From positions 280,055,654 to 280,119,653 of the forward strand of contig JBOZIK010000001.1 in NCBI GenBank assembly GCA_051453625.1: 64,000 nucleotides of DNA, in the 5' to 3' direction. The translations under genes and the position numbers were made by a program. The notes under the pieces were generated by a model. The model was not told where the DNA came from, made no database searches, and saw nothing but the letters and a program-made list of their open reading frames with translations. Position 1 is the first letter of the stretch, and each line of letters begins with the position of its first letter. Shown piece after piece: positions 1 to 12,941 of this stretch. The DNA is from Welwitschia mirabilis. Taxonomy: Eukaryota > Gnetophyta > Gnetopsida > Welwitschiales.

Positions 1-1035
1 GATATCTTAGAAGTAACCTCAAACAAATCACTCAGTAATGAATGAAATTAACAATAAAGTAGTTTTACCTAAGAATTACTAATACCAAATTAATGTGCAT
101 TAATAATAAAAGAATGAAAGCTACTTAAGAACTAGCCTTACCTAAAGATTGCTAATACTAAATGAATGATCATTAACAATGAAATAACAAAAAGATAATT
201 CTTGCATTAAAATGTGAAATATACATTACATTAATAGATAGATAGAAGTGAAGATGAAGGACTTCTCAACTAGCCTTGGAATAATCCATCCCCAAGAAAG
301 ATGATTAAGATACCATAATGTCCTAGCACTCCAAGTCTTTCCACCACATTAGCCAATAAAAACATCTATTATAATGACAGCTCAAGGCCCTTTTATAGAT
401 GATGGAAGGCTTAAAGAGCTTTATCATGACTGCGTTAGGTGGTCACTTACATAAAGGAGATTACATTAGGATGGTTACTTAAGGAGAAATTTACAAGTTT
501 TTGGCATATGGCCACAAAGAATTATTCTTTGTCTTCTTATGTAAGTATGGTAATGACATATTTTTGACTGTTAATGAAATTGCCAACAGATGCTATGTCA
601 TGTGTCCTCCATGTGATCATCCTTGTTATTGTCACATGTCACTGTGAGATGTCGTTTTGCACTTCCACCATGTGTTATTAGAGTTAAAGGTTGAATCTGA
701 TTTATCATTTGATTGGTCCCATAAGTGTAAAGTGATGAAATCCCTAAATTAATGCAAGAATGTGAGTTTTGAGTCATTATGTCTTATAAGGCTGGTGGCG
801 TTAGTAGTTTTGAAAGGTGGAACTGACGTTATTTCTTGGATTATCATCACATTTTTCAATGTTCCTCAAAATGCCATAATATACCTACTTTTATCAGCAG
901 AAATTTCATATTTTCATAAAAAAGAATAAAATGGTAGAAAACATTATTTTGTGATAAAATAATGAATTCTATGTTTCTTCCTATGATAAATTGATTAATT
1001 ATAATTCCTTGAAATCTCAATTTTGCACATAAACA
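1..1035 (-). repeat. AthX 3' LTR, partial (cut by the window start)
   Basis: This block matches 7,355-8,773 and 13,340-14,375 along its length, with shared landmarks such as GATATCTTAGAAGTAA and TTACCTAAGAATTACTAATA. Its right edge reads (minus strand) ...TTTAGGGGG then TGTTTATGTG, the expected polypurine tract followed by a TG LTR start, so the LTR lies on the minus strand and this is its 5' (U3) side. About 1,035 of an expected 1,410 bp are present; the U5 end lies left of the window. It is the 3' LTR of the composite element whose internal region continues to about 4,510. Confidence 0.75.
388..398 (-). promoter_or_regulatory. TATA box of AthX LTR
   Basis: Minus-strand CTATAAAAGGG lies about 640 bp inside the LTR start. 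The same spacing and motif recur at 8,132-8,139 and 13,725-13,735, which fixes LTR orientation and the U3/R border. Likely Pol II LTR promoter; activity unknown. Confidence 0.6.
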
Positions 1036-2612
1036 AACCCCCTAAATAGACTTTTACTAGTCCCTTAGCAAGAGGTTGATAAAGAAATGGTGGACATGAA
1101 AAAATTGTCCAAGTAAAATTGGTCAAGCATGAAAATGATATCATTTTTAAATTTTTTAATTAATTTTAGTAAATAAGCATTAAAATTGAAAATCTATAAA
1201 AATGAGTGTCATATCCTCTAACCAAAATTAAAATTTGTCCTCAAAGTTATAACGATAGGAAATAAATACAAAACTTTTGAGAATAAGTTCAACTAGTTAA
1301 AAAGATTTTACATTACATGGCTCTTCATACAAGACTAGCAAATGATGTTACTATAAGTATTTAGGGAAAACTACAATGTAAAACATAATGAGAACACATC
1401 ATTCACAAATTTCAAAAGATGGATTACCTAAATTAATAGACACATTTATTGAAAACTTTCTACATTTTATTTTAAATTTAAAATCATCACAATATTAAAG
1501 AATAAAATATCCTCTAATTAAACTTACAAGTAATCAAAAATCACTTAAGCAAATCTCTAAGAACACGAGTTAATTGAAGTAAACATAAAGGTATCTCCCA
1601 ATCCCACCTTTTTCATTCCAAGTTTACCTTTTTCACCATCATATGTTATTCCTTATTTCAAGCATTTAGATTAAATTAGATAATTAATGTTATGCATCTC
1701 CTTTTAATAGAATTAAGCATGTTGATATATGAAGGAGTGAGTGCTACATTTCCAACAAGAATTTATAGCTTTGATGCGGTTAACTAAATCCAATTTTAAT
1801 TGACCATTATGTAATGTGCTTTTTGGAGAGGAGATATTTCATTTTCTTTGTATTACTCGTCATATGCTATTACTTTTGATGTACATGAAGGGTTCATTCG
1901 CTCATTAGCCTAATCAAAACAAATCTTATCCTCATAAAAATGCTTTAAAAACATGAAACATAGCATGAAAGTAGATCTCACCTTAATTCAGCCATAATTT
2001 CCAATTAGGAGATCTTAAGGAAAACTAACCTTAACAAGTTAACTCAAAAATAAGCAAAAACCTTTTCTTGTAAAACTACAAGTAAACCTAAATTCTACCT
2101 AATTCATACTGATAGNNNNNNNNNNNNNNNNNNNNNNNNNNNNNNNNNNNNNNNNNNNNNNNNNNNNNNATCTCAGACACTCATGGATAGATATTTATGA
2201 GGAATCGCTAAAGTAAAAGGAAGGGGTTATGGAGTTTGAGGTGATGGTGGTTTATTCTATGCCACTGGTGGAATTTATAATTTCCTAAATGAAAATGTTT
2301 AAGGTGGTGATTATATTGGTGGTAGTGCTTGGGCAGTTTAAGATGAGAAAGGGTATCAAGCATAAATGTTTTTAACATTTTTTATTTTTTTAAATTTAAA
2401 TCTATCCTAAAAGAAAAATACATTTTAAAAGAAAAATCTAATCCCAAGGCACATGATAAAACTAAAATTTAGAAAGGGATTTTATAAGGTAATGCATGCA
2501 TAAAGACTCGAGATGATGGATGAAAAGGTTGAATGATGAATTGGATTTATACAAAGCATTCAAAGATTTAAAAGAATCCTTATAAATATTTATGCATGAA
2601 TCCACAAAAATT
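1036..2612 (-). mobile_element. AthX 3' internal untranslated region with polypurine tract
   Basis: The sequence next to the LTR starts with plus-strand ACCCCCTAAATAG, the complement of a polypurine tract. The block is homologous to 8,774-10,442 and 14,376-16,055 but has no open frame of note. A 54-base gap (2,116-2,169) interrupts it. All three copies match up to CCAC(A/T)AAAATT. Here and at 16,055 the next sequence is an AthY LTR fragment, while at 10,442 it is different internal sequence, so 2,612 is a real junction. Confidence 0.65.
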
Positions 2613-3074
2613 AATGCTTTTTGTACCAACTGCTATCATCACCAAGTGTTTCCATCATCATCCAACTCAATAATGCCACATGTCCCTATTTTGTATCATC
2701 GTTATCACTACCACATATTGTCAAAGATGCAAGTTACTTCTAATGTGAAATCCAATTAAGCCCATAATTGCATCCAATTGCATTTTGCATGACAAGTGAG
2801 AAACATGAGTTATAAAGTATTCTGCTTATGATAACTGGTGGTGCCACATGACTTGGATGACGATGCTAGTATTTTGAGCTAAATGTTCATTAAATTTTAG
2901 CCTATTATTCAAAGTAAGATAAATGTTCTAAACATGTTATGGAAAAATAATAAGTTTATGACTGATACAAAGAAGCAATAGAAGACATGATTTTATGGTA
3001 AATTGGTTATATTAATGTATTTTATTAAGATAAATTAGTAAAATAACTTGATTAATGTCTTTTACATGTTAACA
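2613..3074 (-). repeat. AthY LTR fragment (U3 end only)
   Basis: Matches 16,056-16,503 closely and the right part of the AthY 5' LTR (about 34,880-35,275), for example GATGCAAGTTACTTCTAATG. The right edge is minus-strand TTAGGGGGTG then TGTTAACATG, i.e. polypurine tract plus LTR start. Only about 460 bp of a 1,255-bp LTR remain. The truncation point is the same in both composite copies, so it predates their duplication. Confidence 0.65.
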
Positions 3075-4510
3075 CACCCCCTAACTAGAATTTTACTAGA
3101 TTCTTAGCAAAAATTTAATAACGAAATGATTAATCATGAGAAAATTATTTAGGTAAAAATGCTTAAGTGTGGAAGTGATATAACTTTGAAAAACATTTAT
3201 AATCAATTTTTTGAAATGAAGGCATTCAAAATTAAAAATTCAGTAAAAAACGATGTAAAAATTAGATGTCATACCCCCAATCAAAACTAAACTTTATCCT
3301 CAAAATTTTATGATGGAAAGTATTAATATTTTGAAAACATGACCTTAGAAAAATCTTGGCGAGTCCTTTTATTGAAATTGATGCAAAATGATGCAACTAA
3401 GCTATGAAAAGGAAAAAAAACTAATTAATGTGAGATGAGTCTCTTGAGATGATTCTCTTTATTTTTTATGAAAAATGCTCAGTGAAAAGTCATCCATAAA
3501 AAGTTTATATGCCTTATGATGTTATTTCGCATGAAAATGGGGTGAAGTGAAATGGGTAATGGAGATGGACAATAAAACTGTGTCAAAGGACTTAACCATA
3601 AAACTGATGAACAAATGAGAAAGCCTACCTAAGTTAATGGCTCTTATTATGTTTTCATAATTTTTTGGTGGATCTTAATATCAAGTAATCATAGTACCGA
3701 CCAAGTAACTTATAAGAATTTAAGAAATTACAATGAATCTTAGGTATGAAAGTTAAAAACCATAGAACTTAGAAGGGCTCTAATTCTTATATTTTTCTTT
3801 CCTTTATTTTTATTTTATACCAACATATATGTTCTTGGTTTTAAGCCTTTGAATAACATTCAGAATCCAATGTTACAACATTTTCTTACAATAGAGTTAA
3901 GCATGTTATCTTGTAAAGAAATCAGTGTTGATTAGTAGCAAGTGTTTATATCCCCGATGTAGTTGATTATGTTATAATTAGATCATTAAAACTGCATTAC
4001 TAATGAGTGTCCATATCCCTAATGTAGTTAATAAAACCCAATTAAGTGATTAATAAAATGTATGTTTGGAGAATGGATATTATTTTTATTTTGTTCTTCT
4101 TCTCATGTTTATTTTTTATCACATTAGAGAGTTCATTAGCTCATTAGCCTAATCAAGAAAAATTTTTTCCCCATCAAAAGATTTTAAATGTAAGGAAATG
4201 CTATGAGATTAGATTCCACCTTTTCCAGCCATGTTTTACTAAAATCGAGACCTTAAGCGAATGTAACTTTTTCTTAAAAACATATAAGCATACTTATTTA
4301 TAACTCTTACTTAGGTAATAACAAGATCACTTATTATTAATTTTCGTTAAAGGCCATTAACTAGGTTTCTAAGTCTCATAAATTCACACATCGATGGAAT
4401 AGGTGAATGGTAATATTTAAGCCAATGTGTGTTGACTTTAAATTGTTGGTAATTTTTGATGTTTGTAATAAGAAACACATCATCAGACAAAATACTTTTT
4501 TATTATAGTT
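3075..4510 (-). mobile_element. AthY 3'UTR and extreme pol tail, truncated by a LINE fragment
   Basis: Begins with a polypurine-tract complement (CACCCCCTAACTAG) and is homologous to 16,504-17,935. The last 130 bp (about 4,376-4,510) correspond to the C-terminal pol region seen at 17,768-17,935, with shared DNA such as GGAATAGGTGAATG. Homology stops near 4,510, where LINE sequence follows. No open frame survives. Confidence 0.6.
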
Positions 4511-4559
4511 CTTTAACAAGTATTGGTAGTATATGGAAGGATTAATAGAGGAAGCATTC

Positions 4560-6350
4560 AATTAGGTTTTGAAAGATCGCAAGATCTCTCATGTTTATAA
4601 TAACAAAAATATAATCATGAATCCAAAAATAAAAAAGTAAAAGATTTATAAGATTTCAATCCATTTGGAGTCTTCAATGTAACATGCAACTCTTCTTAAA
4701 AATCTTAGTTAAGAGGATTTGTCACCATCTCCATGAGGTAGTAAGGCCTAATCAAGCTAGGCTTCTAGAAAGCAGAAGTATCTTAAACCAGCAATATTTA
4801 ATCATGATTTTTTTCACTCCATTCAAAAAACATAATATTCGAGTGTTTGTTTTAAAGGTATATATATGATAGTATGTTGTAGAGTTTAATGGCTCATATA
4901 TTAGAGAGAAAGAAATTTCCTAACAATTTTCAAAGACTAGTTATCTAAATGTAAAAGATTACTAGATTTAATCTAAAGATAAACCAAATCATACATAATG
5001 TTTTTGGAGTAAGTAAGGGCTTAAGGAATGGGAACCCCCTCTTACCTTACCTTTGTAACAATTCTTAACTTTCTACAAGACTATATAAGATAAGAAGGAG
5101 GAATAGGTATTATGTTGCATAATAAAAACTTCCTCTATAACCACTTCATAGATGATACACTTATATTTTTAAAGGCAAACATGAGAGAAATCCACATCAT
5201 CAAGAAAGGTCTTCAAAGGTTAATAGAGAATCCAGACTAAAAGTAAGATCAAGAAAGAGTAGAGTATATTACTCTAAAAATTCAAGAAATGTGCAATAGA
5301 CAATGGAGAAATCTTTAAAGATCCCAAAGGGGGATGATACAAATTATTACTAATTGTTGTAGCTAGATCTCAATGTTTCTCTAAAGCAAGGAAAAAATTA
5401 TATCAGCAAATGTAGTTTTAACAACTATTGCTTGATATAATGCCTTCCCTAGAGTATTATCCAAAAAGATTAAAGTTATGATTAATAAAATAGCCAAAAA
5501 CTTTATTTGGAAAGGTAGGGAGACTTACACAAGGAGTGAAATAAAGAAAATCAATGTATGTATAGAGAAATTAATTGAAACGATGAAAACTTGAAATCTA
5601 GGGAAGTAAAGAAGACAAATTAACTTATATTAAATAATAGAAAAGTCACATCAATGAAGTTGATAATTAACAAATATAGCCAAACAATAAGCTAGGACCC
5701 ACATGGTAGAAATATACAATGGAAAAGTATGGAGTTTTAAAATGGCTAATAATAAGAGACAGGGCTCTAACAACAGTAGGATTAAGAGGAAGGGGATCTA
5801 AGTTCACAAAGACTTGTGGGGAGTGTAGTCAATTAGAGACCACTAAGCATCTCTTTTTATAGTACCTGCTGGCAGCAAAGGTCTAATAGGATTTTAAGTG
5901 GAGAGGGGACTACTATTCTATGTTACGATTGACTCAAAATCATATGAAAGTAGTTGTTTAGTTTATTTAGCTAGAATAAAAAGTGAAAGTATTTAGGAAC
6001 ATGGAATAAATTATTTTGCAAATCCATCAGAAAATACAAAAAGTGGAAGCTATAAATGAAAAAGTAAAACAAGCTCTATTCAAGATAGAGGAAGTGTGGA
6101 AATATGCAGAAATGAGGAGTTATGCAAAAGCCTCCAAACAATGGGTTACATGCCTTTGACAAACTTGAGAGTGATCCTAATTTCAAGTTGGAAAAAGGCA
6201 TGAAGAATGAAAAATTTATAGTTAGAAACCAATAGATACCCATTAAATCAAGTTTAATGATAAAGGCAACTAGCCTTGAATAAGTTGGAGAGATAATCTT
6301 TCTATCTTTCATGGGTTGTAATAACACAGATAATTTTTATGAGAGAAGAA
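4560..6350 (+). pseudogene. LINE reverse transcriptase fragment
   Basis: Plus-strand frames give a broken non-LTR reverse transcriptase. At 4,700-4,790 the translation KILVKRICHHLHEVVRPNQA and then RSILN resembles plant LINE RT motifs. Near 5,020-5,055 the frame GLRNGNPLLPYL matches the GLRQGDPLSPYLF motif. At 5,145-5,215 FIDDTLIFLKANM stands where the catalytic F/Y-ADD is expected, with Ala changed to Ile. At about 5,760-5,860 RALTTVGLRGRG and CGECSQLETTKHLF resemble the zf-RVT zinc-binding domain near the LINE C-terminus. The endonuclease and the first part of RT are missing, as is usual for 5'-truncated LINEs. No clear poly(A) tail is visible, so the right boundary is approximate. It abuts the AthY pol tail at about 4,510-4,560. 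Confidence 0.7.
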
Positions 6351-7032
6351 TAAACAACAAAGAAGGATTACATAAGGAAAGTAGATTTGCAATGCCCATG
6401 TGATTTAGAGTGGAATTCATTGACTGATACTTGATTCAAGATAGTAACCACTCAAATCTATGAGAGTTACACTTTAATTTTTTGTTGGTCTTACGAAAAG
6501 GGAAAAGGGTAAATTAGCTATAGTTTCTAATAGAAACATTAAGAGGAAAAACTAAGGGTAAGCACTTAATACTAATTAAGAAAGTCCAAAATTTTCTAAA
6601 AGTCCTACATGTAGTAGAGTACCTCCTATAAGATAATAAAGAAAACATGCAAAAAGAGAGTCAAAATATCTAGAAAATCCATAAAATACAAAAATAAATC
6701 AAAGTTATTAGAGGAAGCATTACCAATAGTAACAAGAAAATTAGTGATTAGATGATAGAACTATTAATTTAGGAACCCCCCTCTTAATCCTCAAAATGTC
6801 TAGAGACATCCTAAAATAATAACTATGCCTTACATGAGGAGTAAGATGCCCTGTTAAGAGCTAAGCCTTGAAATTATCATCTTTAGTAAAAATGACCAAG
6901 AGATGAAGGGAGAAAACCCAAATGAGAAAGAAAAAAAAAATCCCCCTATTTTAAACATGGTTAGAGAGGAACTAGTGGAAGAGGATGGAAATTTTAGAGA
7001 TAGTAAAAGCCAATAGTAAGTTTGGAAGGAGT
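6351..7032. other. Unassigned AT-rich stretch
   Basis: Purine-rich on the plus strand in places (for example 6,910-6,985). I see no convincing protein similarity, repeat or terminal structure. It may be the 3' part of the LINE or decayed AthY internal sequence. Confidence 0.4.
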
Positions 7033-7354
7033 CATGTTCATTTTTTATAATGAACCACATTTAAACTAAGTCAAAACTTAGTATCGTTCTCTCCACAGGA
7101 ATAATTGGAGTAGGTTCATAACATTTACACAATTATTGCTTAATTACAAGTTACAATAAAGGAAAGGGAAAATGAAAAGACTTGAGAAACATTTTGGTTT
7201 TGAAACTTTAATTAGAAAAGTAGAAAAATAAGAAAGCTCCAATTTTTCACCTGACTTGTCCTTCTGCAATTCTTCACTCTGATGATATCCTATACTTTCC
7301 TAAAACACACTTCAAACTATCAAGTATAATTGCTTGAGTTATGATGATTATCTT
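7033..7354 (-). repeat. AthY LTR fragment (U5 side)
   Basis: Matches the left part of the AthY 5' LTR at 34,021-34,270 (AATGAACCACATTTAAACTA, CTTCACTCTGATGATATCCT). It ends where the AthX LTR starts at 7,355, which suggests insertion into, or recombination with, an older AthY LTR. Confidence 0.55.
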
Positions 7355-8773
7355 TGTATAACAGTGAAATGGATTCAATTAGGTAAGAACCTAGTATCGT
7401 TCCTTCATAGGGATATATATATGGTAACTTAATCAAAAGGAACACAATTATTTCAACTTGCAATGGAAAGAAAAACAAAACAAAAACTAGAAGCTTAAGA
7501 ATTTATAAAGTGATCATATGTTAATATTATAAGAAAATGGAAGTGCTTCAAATATCTAGTTGGTTCATCCAATGATTCACCTTTATTCTAATGACTATTG
7601 TTTTTCTAAATCATAAACTAAAATTATTAAGTCATTAAGGCTTAGGTGTAGAGGCATAAATCTCATCTATCACATGAGTATTGATAAGTTATCTAGTCCT
7701 TCTAATTCTTCATAGTCCTCCATAAGCATGGAAACTATGAATAAAGGTACACAAGATCCATCAAATGATAGTGACTACAATACCTTAGAGGTAATCTCAA
7801 ATAGTTTTACCTAAGAATTGCTAATACAAAATTAATGTACATTAATAATAAAAGAATGTAAGCTACTTAAGGACCATTCTTGCCTAAAGATTGCTAATAT
7901 CAAATGAATTATCATTAATAATGAAAGAATGAAAAACCAAGTCTTGCACTAAAATGTAAAATATACATTACAAAAATAGATAAAGAGATGAAAATGAAGG
8001 ACTCCTTAACTAGCCTTGGAATAATTCATCTCTAAGAAATATGATTAAAACACCATGACATTTTAGCACTTCAAGTCTTTCTATCACATTACCAAACTAA
8101 AAAATCCATTACAATGAGGGCTCAAGACCATTTTATAGATGAGGGAAGGCTTGGAAAACTTTATCATATTACATTAGATGGACAATTACATAAGGGGGTT
8201 ACATTAGGATGGTTACTTAAGAAGGAAGTTATAATTTTTTGGCATGTAATTACAAAGAAGGAGTTTTGGTTTTCCTATGTAAGTATGATGATGATATGTC
8301 CTTTGACAACTAATAACACTGCCAATGCACATCATGTCATGTGTCTTCTACATGATCATCCTCATTATTACCATAAGTCATTGTGACATTTCATTTTGTA
8401 ATTTTGGCGTGTGTCATCAAATTTAAAGGTTAAATCTAATTTACCATCCAACTAAGCCTATAAGTAAAAGTGATAGACTCCCTAAATTAATGCAGTGACA
8501 TGAGTTTTGAGTCATTTTTCCTTGGAAGACCAATGTTGTTGGTAGCCTTGGATGGTGGCATTAATGTTATTTGCTGGATTATCATCAAATTTTGCAATGT
8601 TTCTCCAAAGGATGTAATATATCTGCTTTTGTTAGGGGAAGGTTCATATTTTTATAAAAATAATAAAAAAGGTAAAAAACATCATTTTGTGATAAAACAA
8701 TGAATTAAATATTCTTCCTATGCTAAATTGATCAATTATAATTACTTGAAATGTCAATTTTTATGCATAAACA
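7355..8773 (-). repeat. AthX LTR (3' LTR of the non-autonomous element)
   Basis: Full-length LTR of about 1,419 bp. The plus-strand left end is TGTATAACAG, aligned to TGTATTATAG at 12,972. The right end ...GCATAAACA gives TGTTTATGC on the minus strand. It is homologous throughout to 12,972-14,375. The internal 3'UTR and a decayed polypurine tract follow at 8,774, so this is the 3' LTR of a minus-strand element whose 5' LTR is 12,972-14,375. Confidence 0.75.
8132..8139 (-). promoter_or_regulatory. TATA box of AthX LTR
   Basis: Minus-strand CTATAAAA lies at the same LTR position as in the other AthX LTRs; the flanking GGGCC is here mutated to TGGTC. Confidence 0.55.
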
Positions 8774-10442
8774 CATACATTAACTAGAATTTTGCTAGTT
8801 CCTTAGCAAATAGTTGATAAAGAAATAGTGAAGATGGGAAATTTTCTTAAGTAAAATTGGACAAGCATGGAATGGTGTCATTTTTGAAAATTTTTTATCA
8901 ATTTTTAACATATAAGAAATTAAGATCTAAAAAGATATATAAAAACAAATTCCGTTACACTTGACCAAAATTAAAATTTGTTCTAAAAGTTACAAAGATA
9001 GGAAATTGATAAAAAGCTTTTGAGATAAAGTTAAAGTATTTAAAAGTATTTTACATTACATGGCTTTTTATACAAGGCTAGAAAATGGTATTGATGTAAT
9101 TATCTAAGGAGAGATAAAATGCAATCTTAGAAAAAGTCAAACATGAAACCTAATGAAAACACATCATTCACAAATTCCAAAAGATAAATTACCTAAATTA
9201 ATGGCCCCATTTATTGAAAATTTTCTACATTTATTTTAAATTTAAAATGTGTCATAATATCAAACAAGTAGAATATCCTTTAAGTAAACTTGCAACTAAT
9301 CACAAATTAGTTAAGCAAACCTTCAAGTACATAAGTTAAGAAAAGTAAACACAAAAGTTTCTTCAAATCTAACCCTTTTAATTCTAATTTTTACCTTTTC
9401 CATGATCACACTTTATTTCTTATTCAAAGTATTTAGATCCAATTGGATATCTAATATTATGACATCTTCTTCCAACAGAATTAAGCATGTTGTTAGATGG
9501 AGGAGTTAGTGTTGCATTGCCAATGAGCATTTATAACCTAGTGTAGTTGAACAAGTCATAAAATAAATCATTAGATCTACATTATCAGCAAGTGTCCATA
9601 GTGTTGATGTAGTTAAGTAAACCCAATTTTAATTAATCATTATATAATATGCTTTTTGTAAAGGAGATTTCTGATTTTCTTTTAATTAATCCTTCTCATA
9701 TTCAATCAATTTTAATGTACATGAAATGGTCATTAGCTCATTAGCCTAATCAAGACAAATATTGTTCCCATAAAAATGCTTTAAAAAATGAAACATAGCA
9801 TGATAGTAGATTCCACCTTAGTTTAATTACAATTTATATATAGGACATCTTCAATGAAAGTAGCTTTAATAAGTTAACTCTAAAATAATCAAAAATCTTT
9901 TCTTGAAAAACTACAAGTAAACTTAAATTTTACCTAATTTATAATGATAAGGTAATCACTTATTATTGGTGTATTTATTAGAGCCATCAACTAGGATTAT
10001 CTAATATCATAACTCATGGATATATTGAAGGGAAGGGTGATTAGTAAACCTTATTAGGAATCATCAAAGTGAAAGTGATGGATAATGAGGCTTAAGGTGA
10101 TGGTTGTTTATTTAATGATGCAGGTGAAATTTAGGATTTCCTAAATGAAAATGTTTAAGGTAGTGATTATACAGGTGGTAGTGCTTGGGTAGTTTAAGCA
10201 TAAAATTTTTAATTTTTTCAAATCTAAATATATCCTAAAAGGAAAATATACTTTAAATGAAAAATCTAATCTAAAAGCACATAAATGAAGCTAAAAATTT
10301 GAAAAGGGACTTTCTAAGGTAATACATGTGTGAAGGCTCAAGATAATAAATGCAAAGATTAGATAACAAATTGGGTTTATACAAAGCATTTAGAGATGAG
10401 AGGGAGTCCTTATAAATATTTATGCATGAATCCACTAAAATT
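8774..10442 (-). mobile_element. AthX 3' internal untranslated region
   Basis: Homologous to 1,036-2,612 and 14,376-16,055. The polypurine tract is eroded. No coding frame is visible. Homology to the other copies ends at CCACTAAAATT (10,432-10,442). Confidence 0.65.
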
Positions 10443-12024
10443 GGAAGAATATCAAAACTAATGGATTCTAGATTAGAAATTATCCATTAATTATCTTATT
10501 TTTACTTGTTCAAAAACTCATGTAAGATATCATTTTGGAGTGAAGAAAAGGATGTGTTGGAGACAATTGGAGAAGGAAAATGATCATTAAGAAAGTATCA
10601 AAAAATGGATCCAAAGTTATAGACAATTTTTCTTCTTCATTAAGATTTGAGTCTTGTTTAGAAGATAAAGATAAAAGTGATATGGTTAGCTGAAGAGTTT
10701 GTTAAGAAGGAGGTTTTTCAATGATGGATCATGAATGGTCTCTTTACTAATGTTATTCTCTTCATTAAAGTTACTAAGGGATTCTTCCTCATGTGGTTGT
10801 GCAAGCAACAATGGTTGTAGTTCTACATTTTCCTCATTGATGTTGCTTATTGGATCTTCCTCTATTGTGTAGCTTTCCAATTTATAGTCTTTCTAAAATG
10901 GTTACTCACCTTATACTAATTGATCAGTATCAGATGTATTTAATCTTACTCCAAAGTATAGCATATTTGCATATAATCATGTACTCCCTAAGGAATTTTG
11001 AAACTTGAGGTCTTCTTGGCTTTTCTTATAGGCCTATTCATGGGAATCTTCTTAATATTCTTCCTCATTCCTAAGGGATATGGTTTGGATGTCATTAATT
11101 CTAGTGTCACTAATCCCTTCAAAGTTATTAAGGCTATTAGATTCATGCAATGTAGGAAGGTTTTCTTATTCTTGTTATTAGTCAAGAGTCCTATGGATCT
11201 GATCATTAGATTGAGCTATTATCAAAGGATTTTATCAATATTTTCTTTGGCTTTGTTAGTGGTTTATTCTAAATATTATAAAGGGATTGAATCATGTTGG
11301 AAACATCTTCTAAAAATCTTTGGAAGTTATCTTCAAAGGAAGATAAGGTTATTTATTGGGTGTATGAAGATGATGGGTATTAGTCAAATGATGAAGGATA
11401 TTGAAAGGAAGATGAAGGATAAGGGTTAAAGGATAATGAATATGAAAAGGAGGATGAAGGATAAGGATTGTGAGTAACAATGGAATGCATGGNNNNNNNN
11501 NNNNNNNNNNNNNNNNNNNNNNNNNNNNNNNNNNNNNNNNNNNNNNNNNNNNNNNNNNNNNNNNNNNNNNNNNNNNNNNNNNNNNNNNNNNNNNNNNNNN
11601 NNNNNNNNNNNNNNNNNNNNNNNNNNNNNNNNNNNNNNNNNNNNNNNNNNNNNNNNNNNNNNNNNNNNNNNNNNNNNNNNNNNNNNNNNNNNNNNNNNNN
11701 NNNNNNNNNNNNNNNNNNNNNNNNNNNNNNNNNNNNNNNNNNNNNNNNNNNNNNNNNNNNNNNNNNNNNNNNNNNNNNNNNNNNNNNNNNNNNNNNNNNN
11801 NNNNNNNNNNNNNNNNNNNNNNNNNNNNNNNNNNNNNNNNNNNNNNNNNNNNNNNNNNNNNNNNNNNNNNNNNNNNNNNNNNNNNNNNNNNNNNNNNNNN
11901 NNNNNNNNNNNNNNNNNNNNNNNNNNNNNNNNNNNNNNNNNNNNNNNNNNNNNNNNNNNNNNNNNNNNNNNNNNNNNNNNNNNNNNNNNNNNNNNNNNNN
12001 NNNNNNNNNNNNNNNNNNNNNNNN
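10443..12024 (-). pseudogene. Internal region of non-autonomous AthX element, gag-like remnant
   Basis: Minus-strand frames between the 3'UTR and the primer-binding site give fragments, not a known pol. Near 11,350-11,490 the translation repeats Tyr-Pro-Ser-Ser-Phe units, then reads SFEDNFQRFLEDVSNMIQSL at about 11,300-11,340. This resembles the Pro/Tyr-rich stretch followed by a coiled coil in the C-terminal part of Athila gag. Further on come acidic segments (LRNEEEY near 11,060; a 64-residue open frame at 10,686-10,880 with two imperfect Asn-Glu-Glu-Asn repeats). No protease, RT or integrase motif is seen. A 532-base gap (11,493-12,024) starts within the repetitive part. The gag assignment is an inference; non-autonomy follows from the missing pol. 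Confidence 0.4.
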
Positions 12025-12941
12025 ATGAATTGCATTGAAAGTAGTCTCCTAGAGTTTGTTTAAGTCAAATAAAATTTGCTCTAGTTTGTTTGAATTAATC
12101 ATGATTCTAAAAATTATAGGGGTAGATAGGTCATAGTTTAAAAGGTGGTTTAAATGGATTAGGTGTCCAACTCATTACTTAGTTTCAAAAAAGAAATTAC
12201 AATTTTAGTTAAAGGCTCATGCTTTCTTAAATTTTTGAGATTTCAGAGGATGCCTATTATCAAAGAAGATTTAGAACGATGAGATTAGGTTTTACTTGAA
12301 GTTATGTAAGTTTTTGAGTAAGAACGCTGGTGACATCTATTAAGGAAGGTGATGACATCATTTGTATAAGGTAGATCAAATCAGGAAAACATAAAGGTCT
12401 TGTTCGGGTCTATGCATTAGGTTTTACATTATAGGGTTATAAAGAATTTTAACAAGAAATCCAATTAACTATAATAAAAAAACATGCAACCTAGAAAAAT
12501 AAAACCTACACATTTTAAAATTTTAATAGCAAAAAATAGAATATAAATGAAAAATTTACAGAAGTTTATAGAAAATAATTAAAACACAAAAATGCACAAC
12601 AAATTATTAGAGTTTATTTTTTTCTAATTCATGATCTCAGTTTTGATTGCAACCTTTAGGAAAGTCGTTAGACCTACAACATAAAATATTAAATGTAATA
12701 ATAAAATTTAAGACATTATATTAGAAATTAAAATTAACAATTTAGACCAGTTTGGATTTCACTAGAGAGGGACTAGTACCCACCACTCGAAAGAAAGAGA
12801 TTAACATACAAAAGAAAGAGAAAAGAACCAGTTTGTGTATCACTGGAAAAAGGACTAGCACCTATTAGTGGAAAAATAAAGACTAACTAAAAAAATTGCA
12901 AAAAGAAAATCATACACTCTTGAAAAGCTATCATGTCAATA
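12025..12941 (-). mobile_element. AthX 5' untranslated leader
   Basis: Lies between the primer-binding site and the gag-like region. It is similar to 33,020-34,005 next to the AthY 5' LTR, e.g. the paired ACCACTAGAGG- and CACTCGAAAGAA-type motifs around AAAAGAAAGAGAAA. No open frame. This shared leader supports a common origin of AthX and AthY. Confidence 0.5.

Noticed and set aside
8114-8386. 90-residue plus-strand open frame, with a similar 72-residue frame at 13,767-13,985
   Set aside because: Both lie antisense inside AthX LTRs next to the TATA box. Similarity between them reflects LTR homology; no known domain, and the third LTR copy (from 420) has lost the frame.
10998-11429. 143-residue plus-strand open frame rich in Leu/Phe, like a membrane protein
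   Set aside because: It is antisense to the gag-like minus-strand remnant; hydrophobic residues result from reading AT-rich codons in reverse, and nothing recognisable was found.
11349-12063. Long open frames across 11.35-12.06 kb on both strands
   Set aside because: They consist almost entirely of unknown bases in the assembly gap; the same holds for long frames over 24,782-25,598, 52,123-53,010 and 54,231-54,650.
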